A DNA stretch of 64,000 bases from Brugia malayi (GCF_000002995.4 NW_025062476.1:9050501-9114500), one strand, 5' to 3'. Counted from the stretch's first letter, positions 39,001-49,649 are shown. Program-made: numbers and translations. Notes: a model not told the origin generated them from the sequence alone.

Positions 39001-39605
39001 TGTTCACTCACTAATTTTTGTTTTATAAAGTTGCAGCTAATTAATAGTCAGTGCTTATTGGATTAGAAAGTGTTAGAAAATGACTTATTTATCTATAAAG
39101 TAATCTTAAAAGCTAGTGCTTATGTTAGGAATGACTTATTTATAAAAAGTAATTTCAATGACACTTTGTAATTGTAAGATTCGATATAAAAGTATAATAA
39201 AAATGACTGTTTTCCAACTTATTTTCTTGCTCACAAGAATAGAAGACAACAGGTTGACAATCTTATTTAGTTGTATAGCAATTTTATGAAAGAGTTCAGT
39301 AATTAATGACAATTTATGTTCGATTTCTGAGTGTCTAAGTTGTGAAAATTATTTACAAATTAAAATTTTATTTTCAAGAAATATTTTTAATAAAATTTTA
39401 GTAATGTAATTTTAAATATATAATTCAGGATGAATATAAATACTTGTATGATTTGATGCTACACTGGTACATGACCAATCCGGAATATCGTATTTTTGAC
39501 CAAAAAGAGGAATCACGAGATTCAGCATCGCAGAATAGTTCGTTACGTAATTTAATACGCTCCAGTAATCCAACAACTATTTTGAATGCTAACCATATTA
39601 GTTGA
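21045..39605 (+). CDS. Tandem-domain protein tyrosine pseudophosphatase, 15 exons
   Basis: Exons: 21045-21573, 26416-26531, 26693-26914, 27425-27562, 27779-27868, 28220-28413, 34223-34394, 34640-34756, 34891-34990, 35125-35342, 35557-35676, 37874-37957, 38212-38345, 38861-38993, 39429-39605. All phases agree, giving 847 residues. Residues 1-215 are Gln/Ser-rich then basic, with no signal peptide or membrane segment, so the protein is probably cytosolic. Domain 1 (about 216-490) has LPYDYNRV, HYANASYV, FWRLIWE and the loop HCSNGGGRSG, keeping Cys429 and Arg435. The WPD general acid is replaced by WEL (394-396), and the phosphotyrosine-loop KNRY by ENRN. Domain 2 (about 527-815) has the loop VMSHNGVNRCG: the catalytic Cys is Ser744, Arg750 is kept, and the WPD position reads WPI. 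Both domains should therefore lack normal activity; phosphotyrosine or substrate binding may persist. Domain order recalls tandem receptor phosphatases, but no transmembrane part was found. ATG 21045 follows an in-frame stop at 20991. The exon 7 donor (GTCGGC) is unusual. Confidence 0.9.
21574..26415 (+). other. Intron 1 of the pseudophosphatase gene (4.8 kb)
   Basis: No second gene is firmly visible. Two protein-like patches lack proper gene structure: about 17 codons after a TTTCAG at 22851-22858 ending in TAG at 22914, and a 60-codon open frame at 24561-24743. A 14-bp tandem duplication (GCGTACTAATTGAA twice) sits near 24057-24084. Both patches could be remnants or chance. Confidence 0.5.
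27682..27703. repeat. (AAT)n trinucleotide run
   Basis: Seven AAT units in the intron between exons 4 and 5 of the pseudophosphatase gene. Confidence 0.85.
28904..28909 (-). promoter_or_regulatory. Poly(A) signal AATAAA (reverse strand)
   Basis: TTTATT on the + strand is AATAAA on the reverse strand, about 80 bases beyond the stop codon of the nested CPG4-like gene. It supports an independent transcript end inside the host intron. Confidence 0.5.
28991..31261 (-). CDS. CPG4-like cysteine-rich secreted protein, nested antisense in a host intron
   Basis: Reverse-strand exons are 31261-31183, 30489-30296, 29906-29742, 29420-29315 and 29199-28991, in phase, giving 250 residues. Residues 1-21 are a signal peptide with hydrophobic core LFLTLFLHFI. 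A furin-type site RSKR follows at about residue 38, before a helical acidic stretch. The cysteine pattern then resembles the CPG4 (chondroitin proteoglycan 4) family: ICQNKC, FCHL, CLRNC, ICKHH, LPCYRH, LECGAKRC, CSLLLCDMRC, GRCANEYG. Three N-glycosylation sequons (NYT, NFS, NIS) lie near the C-terminus. In Caenorhabditis CPG proteins are eggshell or embryonic matrix components; here the role is inferred from the pattern only. The whole gene sits in intron 6 (28414-34222) of the pseudophosphatase gene on the other strand. Donor 3 (GTCAAT) is weak and was chosen because it keeps phase and the expected Cys spacing. A poly(A) signal follows. Confidence 0.75.
30222..30271. repeat. Perfect 21-bp inverted repeat (hairpin)
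   Basis: Arms 30222-30242 and 30251-30271 are exact reverse complements (core CATCTAGTAGACAGTGGTG) around an 8-base loop. It lies in intron 2 of the nested CPG4-like gene, 25 bases from its exon 2 donor. Confidence 0.95.
30685..30717. repeat. Perfect 15-bp inverted repeat
   Basis: ATTTGTAAATTACTG and its reverse complement separated by three bases, in intron 1 of the nested gene. Confidence 0.9.
31508..31589. repeat. Perfect 17-bp inverted repeat with 48-base spacer
   Basis: Arms 31508-31524 and 31573-31589 (core ACAAGTTTGATTCTTA) just upstream of the nested gene's start codon. It could form a cruciform or be a scar of fold-back synthesis. Confidence 0.85.
31590..34222. other. Rest of host intron 6, no further gene seen
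   Basis: AT-rich with a poly-A tract at 32368-32393. Open frames near 33.4-33.9 kb exist on both strands but have no splice partners, and one is simply the complement of the other. Confidence 0.5.
35280..35452. repeat. 21-bp exon 10 fragment repeated in the following intron
   Basis: The sequence starting ACGTTGGTTTTCGATC and ending ATAGT occurs at 35280-35300 inside exon 10 of the pseudophosphatase gene and again at 35432-35452 in the next intron, exactly. Flanks differ, so only this fragment was copied. Confidence 0.9.
36470..36529. repeat. Perfect 25-bp inverted repeat (hairpin)
   Basis: Arms 36470-36494 and 36505-36529 are exact reverse complements (core AACGGTACTGACATGAAAAT) around a 10-base loop, in intron 11 of the pseudophosphatase gene. 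Confidence 0.95.
36541..36594. repeat. 30-bp tandem duplication
   Basis: The unit beginning TTAATCCTAATTGGTATG at 36541 repeats at 36571 with 24 matching bases. It starts 11 bases after the 25-bp hairpin. Confidence 0.9.
38539..38694. repeat. 27-bp inverted repeat flanking about 100 bases
   Basis: Arms 38539-38565 and 38668-38694 are perfect reverse complements (core TTCATTAATTCATCTGACA). The second arm abuts the duplicated exon fragment starting at 38693. Confidence 0.95.
38693..39031. repeat. 106-bp direct repeat: copy of an exon end and its donor in the upstream intron
   Basis: 38693-38798 and 38926-39031 are identical over 106 bases. The second copy is the 3' half of exon 14 of the pseudophosphatase gene (from the codons for DHEVDVFHAV to the donor) plus 38 bases of the next intron. 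The first copy lies in the preceding intron, has no acceptor, and carries a duplicate donor. Full identity implies a recent event or gene conversion. Confidence 0.95.
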
Positions 39606-42257
39606 CGATGGATGAATTGTAGGGCACTAATCATTTTGGTCATCTTATAACACCAATGCTGATCGATTTTCGCAAATAATACGGAAATCATGAGTAAAAA
39701 GAAGAAATGAAGACGAAGAAAAGTTAGCTTTATTCCAGCTTTACTTTATTAATCCGGTTCAGAACAAAATACTACGGCTATCACTTGTTATTATCTATCA
39801 TTATTTTCTTCAAATTTGAGCTTTTCAGAACACTTATTATTAGAAATTTAGGATAGTTATGTAAATTAAAGTTGGAATAATTATTTCTGTAAGTTTCCCA
39901 GATTAGATAAATGGTAAAATAGCTTTAAAAAAAGATTGAATGAAAATTTTTATCCTTCTTGCTTAATCCTTATATTTTGTTCCTGACCTATCAAATTTTT
40001 GAGCAACCTAAAAACTTCATGAAAATCGGGTCATCTTTTTTAAGTCTTAGAGTAATTTTAGAGCAAATAAAATACTTAAAATTTGTTTCCATCGACATTT
40101 TCTAAATTGTGGTTTCTTTGATATGTATAAAATTATGGAAACAGAAACACATTTTCCATTTTTATGTGTAAGTGTGTGTTCAAGAACTACGTAAGTTTTA
40201 AAATCGCTTGTTAAATTTTTTGAAAGCTTTTTTCCGAGAGCTTTCCTTCGTTCTATACTTTTTGTATTACAATTGATTCTTCTGTGTTTCATTAAATCGC
40301 TGCTCAAATGTGATATTTAAAGTTTTAATTTTGCTCAATAGCACTGTAGTTAAGTATTTTTTTTTAACGTAATTCGCCTTTCTTGCAAACTATGATTTGG
40401 CTCTCCTTACTGGTTGTTTCAAAAATTGAAATATTTTTTGCTTCAGTCTACATTTATCATTATTTTCTAAATTCTATATGTTGTAGGCTGGTGAAGATTT
40501 TACGTAATTTAATTCTGTCGAAGTCTGAAGCTTGAAATAAAATGTGAAGCTCGAATTCTAGTGATAAAGAGGGAAGAAAAATGTTATGCATAGAAAGGAT
40601 TCACAAGCCCAATATTTGGAGAGCAGCGGAAGCAACTCAGAAGCTTAAGAATATCCGTCTAACAGGAAAGTCAACCGAAACATTTAAGGAAAGCAAAATA
40701 AACTCTCTCTCTCTCTCTCTGTCGAATTTATTCTGTTATGTTGGAATCATGCTGAAATGGCCAGACCCTGTATTCAAAAATCTGCAGATCAAGAGTTCAT
40801 TACTTTTTATTCAATAGTCAAATAGAATCAGTAGTATATCGCACTACTGAATCTGTCTTCGATTTTGTTTTCTATTATCTTCATAGCGATACTTTTTTGA
40901 TCCTTCAGGTTGATGCACTGATGTTTTACTTATCAAAGACTACCAGACACATGCATTACCTCAGCTTTTATTGAGGTGGTCAAAGCCCTCCGTCTATTTA
41001 CCTGTCAGTTTCTCTGTGTTCGTCTTTTTACCTTTTGTTTCAGTGTTCTTTTGCATACTATTATTATTATTTGTTGATTTGAGCAGCAAAGTGACAATGA
41101 AAAGATAAATTTCAGGAATAAATAAAGAATGAAATGAACAAATGATTCCGTTTTCGCTATTTCCTTTTTACTTACGGACAAATACTTAAAGAGTTATGGA
41201 AGGTAATGAGAAGCTTAAAAAGCTGATATTTCATTTTTAGATTTTACTGGGACAGCCAAATTGCAGTGAATTGCATTTTCACCCTCTCTTATCAGCACAA
41301 TCACAACTATTCAAATAAATGATATCTTGTGATCTACTTTTATTCCACGCCATACAAGCCTACAAAAGTTAGGACAAAGTTAATTTATTAAATTTAAGGG
41401 AAGCTGATATTTCGAATTATCGCGTAATATTGTGCACTAAAGAGATAAAAATCAATGATAATACAAACTGAACATATTGAAATATTTATTCACAGATCAG
41501 TTACAATAATAAAGCTAATGAATAATTTGTATTTGTTGATTTCGCAAATGGCAGATGTTACTTTTACTTCTTGTCGTATTACCGAATATAACATGAAATA
41601 CAAATAAACATTCCCCAATTTGATCGTCACAACTTCTTGCGCTCCAAAATTACAAAAGATGAATCCACTGGACGCACTCATTTTTTAATATCATGCTGAT
41701 ATTTACTTGATACACGACCAATTTAGTCAAGAGGTGCACCACTTTGAGTCTGATTATTCTGGTTATTTTCTCTGATTATTTTTTTATTCTCTTATGTAAT
41801 TCCTTTTTTTTTCCTTTTCTCTTTAAAGCATAAAAAAGACAATAGGAAGTTTCCTAGATTGAAGATATGATAAGCTGATCAACAATTAATCTTTTTACCT
41901 ATACGACATTTTTTTGACCTCAATTGATGATATGTCTATATCTCTTGTGTAAAAATATTAGGAAAATAAATGTTGTCAGTTAAAAATCATGTAAAAAGTA
42001 CCTGATGCGTCCATTTTCCAGCAAAACTGGTGGATTTAATGAAATGCTCGTTAATTACTGTGATTTATTGTTCTTACGATTATCAGTCCGTCCTTTAATT
42101 AACATTCACGTATCCGATCCTGTACTACTTCAAATAAGTGTACTGTTTCAATAGAAAGATTACTGTACAAGAATTTCGGATGAATAACTAAAAAGATGTT
42201 TTGATATCTTTTTATTGTTCGTTTGTTCCATTTGTCATTATTTGTCTTAACACAGCA
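39606..42257. other. Convergent intergenic region
   Basis: 3' flank of the pseudophosphatase gene (+) and of the ion channel gene (-). AATAAA motifs occur near 40065 and 40546. A (CT)n run is at 40703-40720. A 63-codon ATG-initiated frame on the reverse strand (41490-41681) is unsupported by splice sites or family resemblance. Confidence 0.45.
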
Positions 42258-42263
42258 TTTATT
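42258..42263 (-). promoter_or_regulatory. Poly(A) signal AATAAA (reverse strand)
   Basis: Reverse-strand AATAAA 46 bases past the stop of the ion channel gene; a second copy follows near 42212. Confidence 0.55.
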
Positions 42264-42308
42264 AAAATTTCAAAAATTAAATTCAGCATATTTTGTACAG
42301 TGCTACTA

Positions 42309-45300
42309 TTACACACATAGAATGACAATGATACCAATGGTATAAGCAACGAGAATGATGAATGATACGACGTTATTGATGGCGGTATGAATTTGTAGCC
42401 AATCTTGGTGATAATCTTTCGCTGAAGTTCCATCCATTTCAGTACACGTTTCACTTCCGCAACACAAGCTAGTATTGAGAGCAGAAGCCAGCAATGTGTA
42501 TCGATGTGCTAAAAAGATATCATTTTAAGTTAATTAAATGAAATATAATAAAGACACAGAGGATAAATCATATCACATGGAATGAGTAATTAGCGAATAA
42601 TCTTGAAATATGAAGAATTGGATTCATTTGTGCAATTGCATCAGAAATCGTCAAAAAATCCCGCTTATGAAAAAAAAAAAAACCCTTTAAAAATTTATTT
42701 TTAAATCCGACGCTGGGAAATCTGATGTATAAGATTTCAAAAGAACCTCTTTATTCAGCCAAAGATTATATTTCCTTCCTATTGGTCATACGAATAAATG
42801 TTTCCTTCAGAATTCCAACTTATTTCTTCTTCTAATTTTTCTCTAATGTTTAATTAGAAAAAGATTTTTTCTAATATTTCAATAAAATTTTGATTCTAGA
42901 AATTTTTAAAAAGAATAAGTAGTTATTTTATAGCAGCAACTATTAATCCTCAAGCAAATATTTATTTTTACCAGGTGGCAATTTCCGCCGAATCCGTGAC
43001 ATAGCGCTGATAATAAGAGTCAAAAGTAAACTAACAACTGTCGTAGCTAGTGTGAATACGTAAAATGTGTCTGAAATGAGTTTTAAATTTGATCAATAAG
43101 CAATATGAAACTCTTAATTCCCTGTACTGTTTTTTATTTTCGTCTAAGAATTCTCGTCACTGCTTCCAGTTACTTTGTAATATAATTCTGTTCGAAATGA
43201 CCTTTCTAGCAAGTAGAACTGTTATCACTGCTTTTGCAAGAAGACTGAACTGAGAATAGAAATAAGCTATAATCAATCGAAAAACCTACATATGTGTGGA
43301 ACAGTTTCACCGAATCCAACTTGAGGAGCCTTTATGGCCAGAAATGTGAAACTGACCAGCTGAATGAATATTGCAAATAGTTTCACATTAATCTGCAAAA
43401 CAAGGCATTTAATAACCATAAAAAATTCAAATTTAGAATTTAATAGTAACCGCAGGAGAAGGCAGCAATATTTCAAATCATATCAAGAAAGAAATTTGCT
43501 GTTACTGGTAGGCAAGTCTTTGTGATATGTCAAAAAGGAAACAATCAATTGCTTAATGAAAGCGATTGAGTCTGAATAGCAGTTATCTAGACGAAGTGAA
43601 CCAGTCGAGGGTTAATTTTCGAATTATTCTGTCAAAGCGAAATAAGCTAGCTATTAATAACGATATTTTATTTGAAAGTAAGTACTTGATCACGAAAAGA
43701 GCCGAAAAATGGTGCGATTACAACAAATAATGATGAAACCATCATGGGAAGAGTAAGCTCGATACGTAGTGTTGACGATCGACGTCGTACTTGTAAACAA
43801 ATTTGCAGCATTTGTGTTCTGAAAATTTCCCACATACATTGCACTTAGCTTGCATAAAATACAAATTGATTCGAGGAATTACTTTAAAAGAAATGTTGGG
43901 AAACAACAGGATACTAACTTGCGATCATCTTCATCCGGTAACACTTTAATTGTTGCATCTCGTACATGCCAATTGGTCCTTAGCTTTGTGAGATCCAATC
44001 CATCTGCAGAATAATTCAATTTCTTCTACAATCTTCTCCTATCAAAATTTTGCTTTCTGTGAATTAGATCAGAAATAATTCCACTTTGACAAATTAAATT
44101 TTGAGTATCACCTTCACCCTGAGCAAGATAGTATCTGATGTAATGAGGATAAAGGACTGATTTCATCCGAAAGCAGCAATTCTTGTCATCCTGCAATGAA
44201 TAATTGTGTTAAGAGACAGATAATTTAGCTTTATAAAACAAAGCTGAGAAATTTATATGCTCATTCAAATTTTTAACTAACAATTCCTTGAGAAAGTTAT
44301 TAACAAGCAGTAGGAACTAACATCTGGAAAGTTAGTATAATCAATATCGCAATGAGCTTGCATCTTAAATTCCAACCGTCCAGTAACATTACCGCTGTTT
44401 TTCGCCACAATATTATAGAACTGTGCGTAATCACCACTTTGAGATGATGTTTGAAATCTGCAACTGTTAGTGATTGAAGTTTTCTTTATTACTTCTTATC
44501 AAGTATCTTTAACCTAAAAGAGTGGTTCAAAAAGTTGCGATCTCTTTAATGATAGATAATTATTAAGAAAACAAAAGTCGGAAGTGCTACAAACATTTAC
44601 AAATTTCAAACATACTTAGGAGGCGAAATGATCATTACACAAATAAAAATAAAAAATTGTGACAAACAGAAATCAGCTAGATGAAAGTTGTTTAATACTA
44701 ATACGAAAAGATTGTTGCTAAAGCGTGCTAGATTGAGCAGATTTTTAAGGAAGAAATGACAAGAATGACTATCATGAGGAAATATTTAAAAAATGCTAAA
44801 AAATCAGTTTCCTTCAAACCAACCAAATATTTTTAATAATCAGAATATTCATTTAGAATTCTTGATAAAAATTCTGGTAAAAGAAGCTTCTAAACTACTG
44901 TCAATTCAAAATTTTCATTGAGAATTTTCGAGCCTACTTTTTGGGGAAAATCAGTTACTGCTTTTATATGTTCCCAATTAATATTTCCAAGTACCATAAC
45001 TTTGAGTGATAACTTCAAGTAAATTATCATAATTCAAAACAAATAATTCAAAACATACCTGTCGCTATTAATATCTGGTACCCACAACCTGCCATATGAA
45101 CGTATGTTCAGCGTATCAGTTTTCCATTCATTCAAATCCCACTTCATCCTACGATCCTTCCATGACTCAAAATCACATATATTTTTTTTAGCTGCTCCGT
45201 TTGCATTTAATTGTAATTTATGAAGGAAGATTACTTGGAAATAAATTTATCGATTGTTTCTTTTTATCTCAATAACAACTCTGTTAAAGCTCCCAATATT

Positions 45301-48157
45301 TTCATATATTCAAAAAATTTCAATTTTCCATATAATGATTTCTTATTTATTTCTTTATTCATTCATTTTAAATGAAAATTCAGAGTGTTTTTACAAAAAT
45401 AGTTTAGTTTATTCATATAAAAGTGCAATTCGATAATTTTTGACCCGAATTATAAATGTATGGAAATGCCTTTGTACCCTCTCTTTTCAAACGTAAACTG
45501 TAATTTTATGTCCGCAGTTGACACATTCAGCGCTCCTGGATTAATGTTATAAAATTCATATGTAACCTCAATTTATTATGCTGTAATATCTGCTTGATCT
45601 GAATGTAATCCTAAATATGTCATTTCAACCACAGTTTTTATAAAATTTAAATTTATGATGAGAATGATTTTTTCCGATAAGATACAGTCAACAGTAATTT
45701 CTATGAAATTTAAAGAAATGACTTTAACTTATATATTAATAACTGAATGAGTTTTCAGTAGTTAACCAATAAAACTAAGTTGATTGCATCGTTCTCTCTT
45801 GCAATAAGATGTAGTTTTCATTCCTCTAATTACTAGTTAAAAAATTTTTCTTTTTCATTTTTTATACAATCATCATCATCTATCAAGTAGTTGTTCCCTC
45901 TAAAAGCTTCAAAAATTGTGCGTTGATACTAATTCATAAGATTTGAAATTGTTGTTACATTAAAATTTAATGTTTTGTTAGAATAGATGACAGCCACTGC
46001 TAATCATATTATTCATGATCTTTCTTAATATTACATTATATTTGTCCGTCTTCTTTTCCGATACTTTAAACTATATTAAACTAAAACAATAAAGCATTAT
46101 TTTTGGTTGAAGAAATGTCTTACACACCCTGGTTGGTAAAACATATTTCTAAATTTATTAATTTTAACTCATCTAATTATTTAGTTATACCTACACTTAA
46201 TGTAATTGCGGAAGAACAGAGAAATTAATTTTAAAATTCTTGGGAAAATGAAACATACGATTAAAAAATGTCCATTTATATTCATCACATGCCAAATCTC
46301 ATTCTGAAAAACAAAAATCCAAAGTTTCATGTGTCTAAAAATTAAGAAATTACAACGTTTACTCATTTTATACGAATTAAAATTTATAAACAAAAAAATA
46401 CGCATTACTTTGTGTTTTCGAATTAAAATGATACAGATATTTTTGCAATTTTATATAGTAAAAGCAATTATTCCACAACTGAAAGTTGCGCTAGAAACTG
46501 AGTAAAATTCAGTAAGAAAATCCAGAGGACATACCATCCATAATTGCTTAAGTGTTATTTCAAGAATTTCAGCATCCAAAGTTTCACCGGCAGCTACACT
46601 TGGAGGCAAAATGCTAATAGCATTTGATTTACCTTGCATTGCGCTGGCATCTTGGCTAAGCTTATAGTACAAGCAATCCTCTAATACCTGATATTTATGA
46701 TGCGCCAACTCTTCCACATCTGAAAATAGAAAATGGAAATAAATATGCTAGCTTATTTCTTTTCGAGATGTTATACATAGATTTTTTTTATATATATCAA
46801 TTTTTTTCATTACTGTTTTAAACTTTTTAACAAATGAAGGATGAAAACTTTACTAGTCAGCTGACATCAGTTTGAAAATAGGTTGATGCAAATATCATTC
46901 ATACAAACGGAAAACCGGTTTTTTTTTTCTTTTTTAGATTAATTTTGGAAAGAATAATCTTCGATGCTTGTTGAACAGAAATTGCAATTGAAAAAAATAA
47001 AATAATCTAAAATACTTCATTTTTCAAATGGCTTGTTAAATAATTGCAAATCTTTTAAAGATAACATTTTCTTGGCAATCAATTAAGATATTTAAGTCAA
47101 ATATGATGAAGTGTTGCAACAAAATTAATAACAGCTAATCACATAGATGTTTCATTTAATATCATACCTTAATATTGTCATCAGAATAAAGGGTTATTGA
47201 CAGAACAGAACAGTTGCAAACAGTCTCACTATAACTATCACTTTGTTTTATTTATGAATGCCACAAAATTATTTTATTTTAACAATCGAGCTTACAGATT
47301 TCGTTTTAGAGCATTAAAAGTTAATGACATTATTTATAATTCTATCTTCATACACCAATAATTAATTATTGCCGTTGCAATTTGATTCTTTAAGTATAAA
47401 TTTAAATTTTACAATGATTAATAAGGTATCTCTCATATTTGATTGTATAGATTTAACTGCTTCTGGTAATTAATGATTCGGACTAATCAATAAATTCATC
47501 ATATTGAGAAGAGATCATTGAGTACTTGGAGGGAAGAAATAAAATTGGCTGTGTAAAATAAATAGTAATTTTATGTTTTGCTTTACTAAATAGCTATATC
47601 TTTCGAAAAAATCCCATCTTAATCTTTTTAAACAGTGACAGTCACTAGAAAAGCTTTTTTAAAACAAAGCTTTTGTTTTTTATCCATACTATCGTATTGT
47701 TTATAGAGAAGATCACGGTTTTGTTTCCCTGTAATGAACACTTAAGATTCGTAGGTATTACTAATCACCACTTTCATTTATGCAGCTAACTGGACTTAAA
47801 GATTTTCCGACCTTTCAGCTGACATAGAGAAATGATCACACCTTTCCTTATAAAACCTTTCTAGCGCTTGAAATGCATCGCTAATTCGAAGTACAATTTC
47901 AGTGGAGTACAAAATGAATAATCGTTTATGATTTAACACCACTGAAGTTAAATAATTTCATGCATTGAATTGCTTAAAGATAAGTTTAAAGAAAAGACAA
48001 CAAATATTATTTGAAATTTGAACATTATCGCTTTTTGCTCTTTAATACTAAAAGTACCTGTAACATTGTTTGCAAATTTGCATAGTTCTTCATAAGAAGC
48101 TGTAACAAAGAGAAACAATCCCAACACAAATATTAATCGTATATAATTGGCCAACAT
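42309..48157 (-). CDS. Divergent Cys-loop ligand-gated ion channel subunit (LGC/nAChR-like)
   Basis: Reverse-strand exons: 48157-48058, 46719-46535, unresolved start to 45059, 44457-44322, 44190-44112, 44003-43919, 43818-43686, 43392-43290, 43070-42972, 42508-42309; roughly 420 residues. A signal peptide (IRLIFVLGLFLFVTA) is followed by an extracellular domain with WKDRRMKW and LWVPDI. The Cys-loop is CDIDYTNFPDDDKNC, the canonical 13 residues between cysteines, with one extra Cys directly after. Four membrane segments follow: M1 (LPMMVSSLFVVIAPFF), M2 (LFAIFIQLVSFTFLAI), M3 (FTLATTVVSLLLTLII) and M4 (VVSFIILVAYTIGIIVIL), with a short M3-M4 loop. No vicinal Cys pair is seen before M1, so it is not a typical alpha subunit. 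The M2 flank reads RDQ instead of the usual GEK, so selectivity cannot be predicted. It probably acts in neurons or muscle. Exon 3 cannot be joined to exon 2 with strong sites: candidate starts are 45191, 45194, 45233 or 45169. Confidence 0.85.
45450..45566 (-). other. Exon-like block between ion channel exons 2 and 3
   Basis: Thirty-eight codons open on the reverse strand, then TAA, in phase with exon 2 if the acceptor is the AG at 45567-45568. The peptide (VTYEFYNINPGALN, then VSTADIKLQF) has the length and pattern expected after LKQLWM in a Cys-loop receptor, and codon quality is far above its surroundings. It may be a bridging exon leaving at the GTGTCA donor after GALN, an alternative terminal exon producing a truncated receptor, or a decayed duplicate. 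A reverse-strand AATAAA follows near 45410. Confidence 0.4.
46720..48057. other. Intron 1 of the ion channel gene
   Basis: AT-rich, no internal gene seen on either strand. Confidence 0.6.
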
Positions 48158-48158
48158 C

Positions 48159-48170
48159 CTGCAAAACCAA
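48159..48170 (-). promoter_or_regulatory. Probable spliced-leader acceptor of the ion channel gene
   Basis: On the reverse strand TTGGTTTTGCAG ends one base before the start codon at 48157-48155. An acceptor this close to the ATG, with no upstream exon, is typical of nematode trans-splicing and supports the chosen start. Confidence 0.65.
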
Positions 48171-49161
48171 AGTGGTGTTCACATTTATGAGACGTGTATA
48201 AAAGGGAGCGGGAATTTCGGAAAGCCAAAATATCTAAGCCTACCTTTTTCTTAAGCTATTTAACAATGATTTCTAAAATAATATAATTCCTATCAATTTG
48301 TATAGTATCAGTGATGATGAGATGATCATCATTTTGTTTTATATTCAGAAAGTATGAAATGTCTTTTTGAGATTGCAAAGCTTTTCGACTTTTCCAAATT
48401 ACATTTATTTCATTACTAGCAGAATATTTTTGCATTATAAGTTTTAAAAAATGGAAGCTAAACGGTGAATTTCGAATTGAAGTTTTCAAGTAATTTTGTT
48501 ACCAAAGATTAGAAAAATGCGCTTTGGTCATTTGTAGTTAGGAAATGGCTACAGTAGAATGTTTCGAATTACTAAGAAGTTGCAAATGTACAGTGATAAC
48601 ATGTTTTTACAATTGAAGAATGAAATCGTTAATTAAGAATAGCATTGTTTTGGATGTTAATTTTGATTTTATATTATTCTGCAAAATACCAATGATAATT
48701 TATTAATTTTCATCACAGTTTTGCTAAAATCATTCTTACTAATATGGTGATTACAAATCTATCACCCAGTCAATAGTACTGTGCTACCATCGCTTTTTAC
48801 CACTGATTGCAACATTTGCGCTAAATTCTGCAACAAGCAGCCATGATAGAGCCAATTTACTGTGCGGTTTATGAATGAATGAGAACCTGAATTGCCTTAC
48901 TACAGGTTATTATACCTTAGAAACAGTAATTTCGATTTCATTGAAAACATGCTAGAAGGACTGACTGCTTTGTAACTAATCCCGCTGTCACAATTGCTAC
49001 ACTGTTGGGATAGAACAAGCAAAATAGAGTAAAGCATTGAGCAAGCCATATGTTTTGTTTACCCAAATTTCGTATTTGTATAAAATGAGGCAAATTTGAT
49101 CATCGAATGACGAGAAAGAGACGGACGAGAGTGAAGAATTGCAGATAGTTTGCTTAATAAA
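48171..49161. other. Divergent intergenic region
   Basis: Presumed promoter region of the ion channel gene (-) and possibly of the tentative small gene (+). No coding sequence is recognised. Confidence 0.5.
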
Positions 49162-49649
49162 ATGTCACTTGATGGGAGTTTACTGAATGATGACGAGAAC
49201 TACTACACCAGCGAAAGAGGGTGTACGAAAAGGTGTCGTAGTAAGGTTGAAGTTTAGAAGCCACACATCCCTCCTCTAACGGCCAGAGCTCTTTTCCTGC
49301 TTGATTTCCAATCAACTCACACTTTAAAACTTCATTCACTACTCTTTCTATCACTTATCAGCAGTTTTCATTTTATGAAAATTGAAAATCCAACATATCA
49401 TTGCTCACGATTTCAATAAAAGATATTCATTTTCGCCTCATTAGCTCTAAATTTCCAATTATTATGATCATCTTTTTTATTCTAAAATATTTTCCTCCAA
49501 AAGTTTTTTTTTTTTTTTTTTTTCAGTTTAAAAAAAAGTTTCCTGAAAGAAATGTATTTGCTGTCAAAGATGAAGAAGAAGACAAATATCTCTTCAATTC
49601 CCTTCCTATCGCACCACCACCTGAAAGATTCTCTGATCTTGTTGCGTGA
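49162..49649 (+). CDS. Tentative two-exon gene for a 68-residue charged protein
   Basis: Exon 1 (49162-49245) starts MSLDGSLLNDDENYYTSE and ends GCTKRCRSK. Exon 2 (49527-49649) begins after a 20-base T tract and TTTCAG, reads FPERNVFAVKDEEEDKYLF and APPPERFSDL, and stops at TGA 49647-49649. The second exon has good protein character and a strong acceptor. The first exon has a weaker donor (GTTGAA) but fits in phase. No domain is recognised, and there is no signal peptide or membrane segment. The second exon could instead belong to a gene whose upstream exons I did not find. Confidence 0.35.

Noticed and set aside
41490..41681. 63-codon ATG frame on -
   Set aside because: No acceptor upstream, no recognisable domain, and length within chance.
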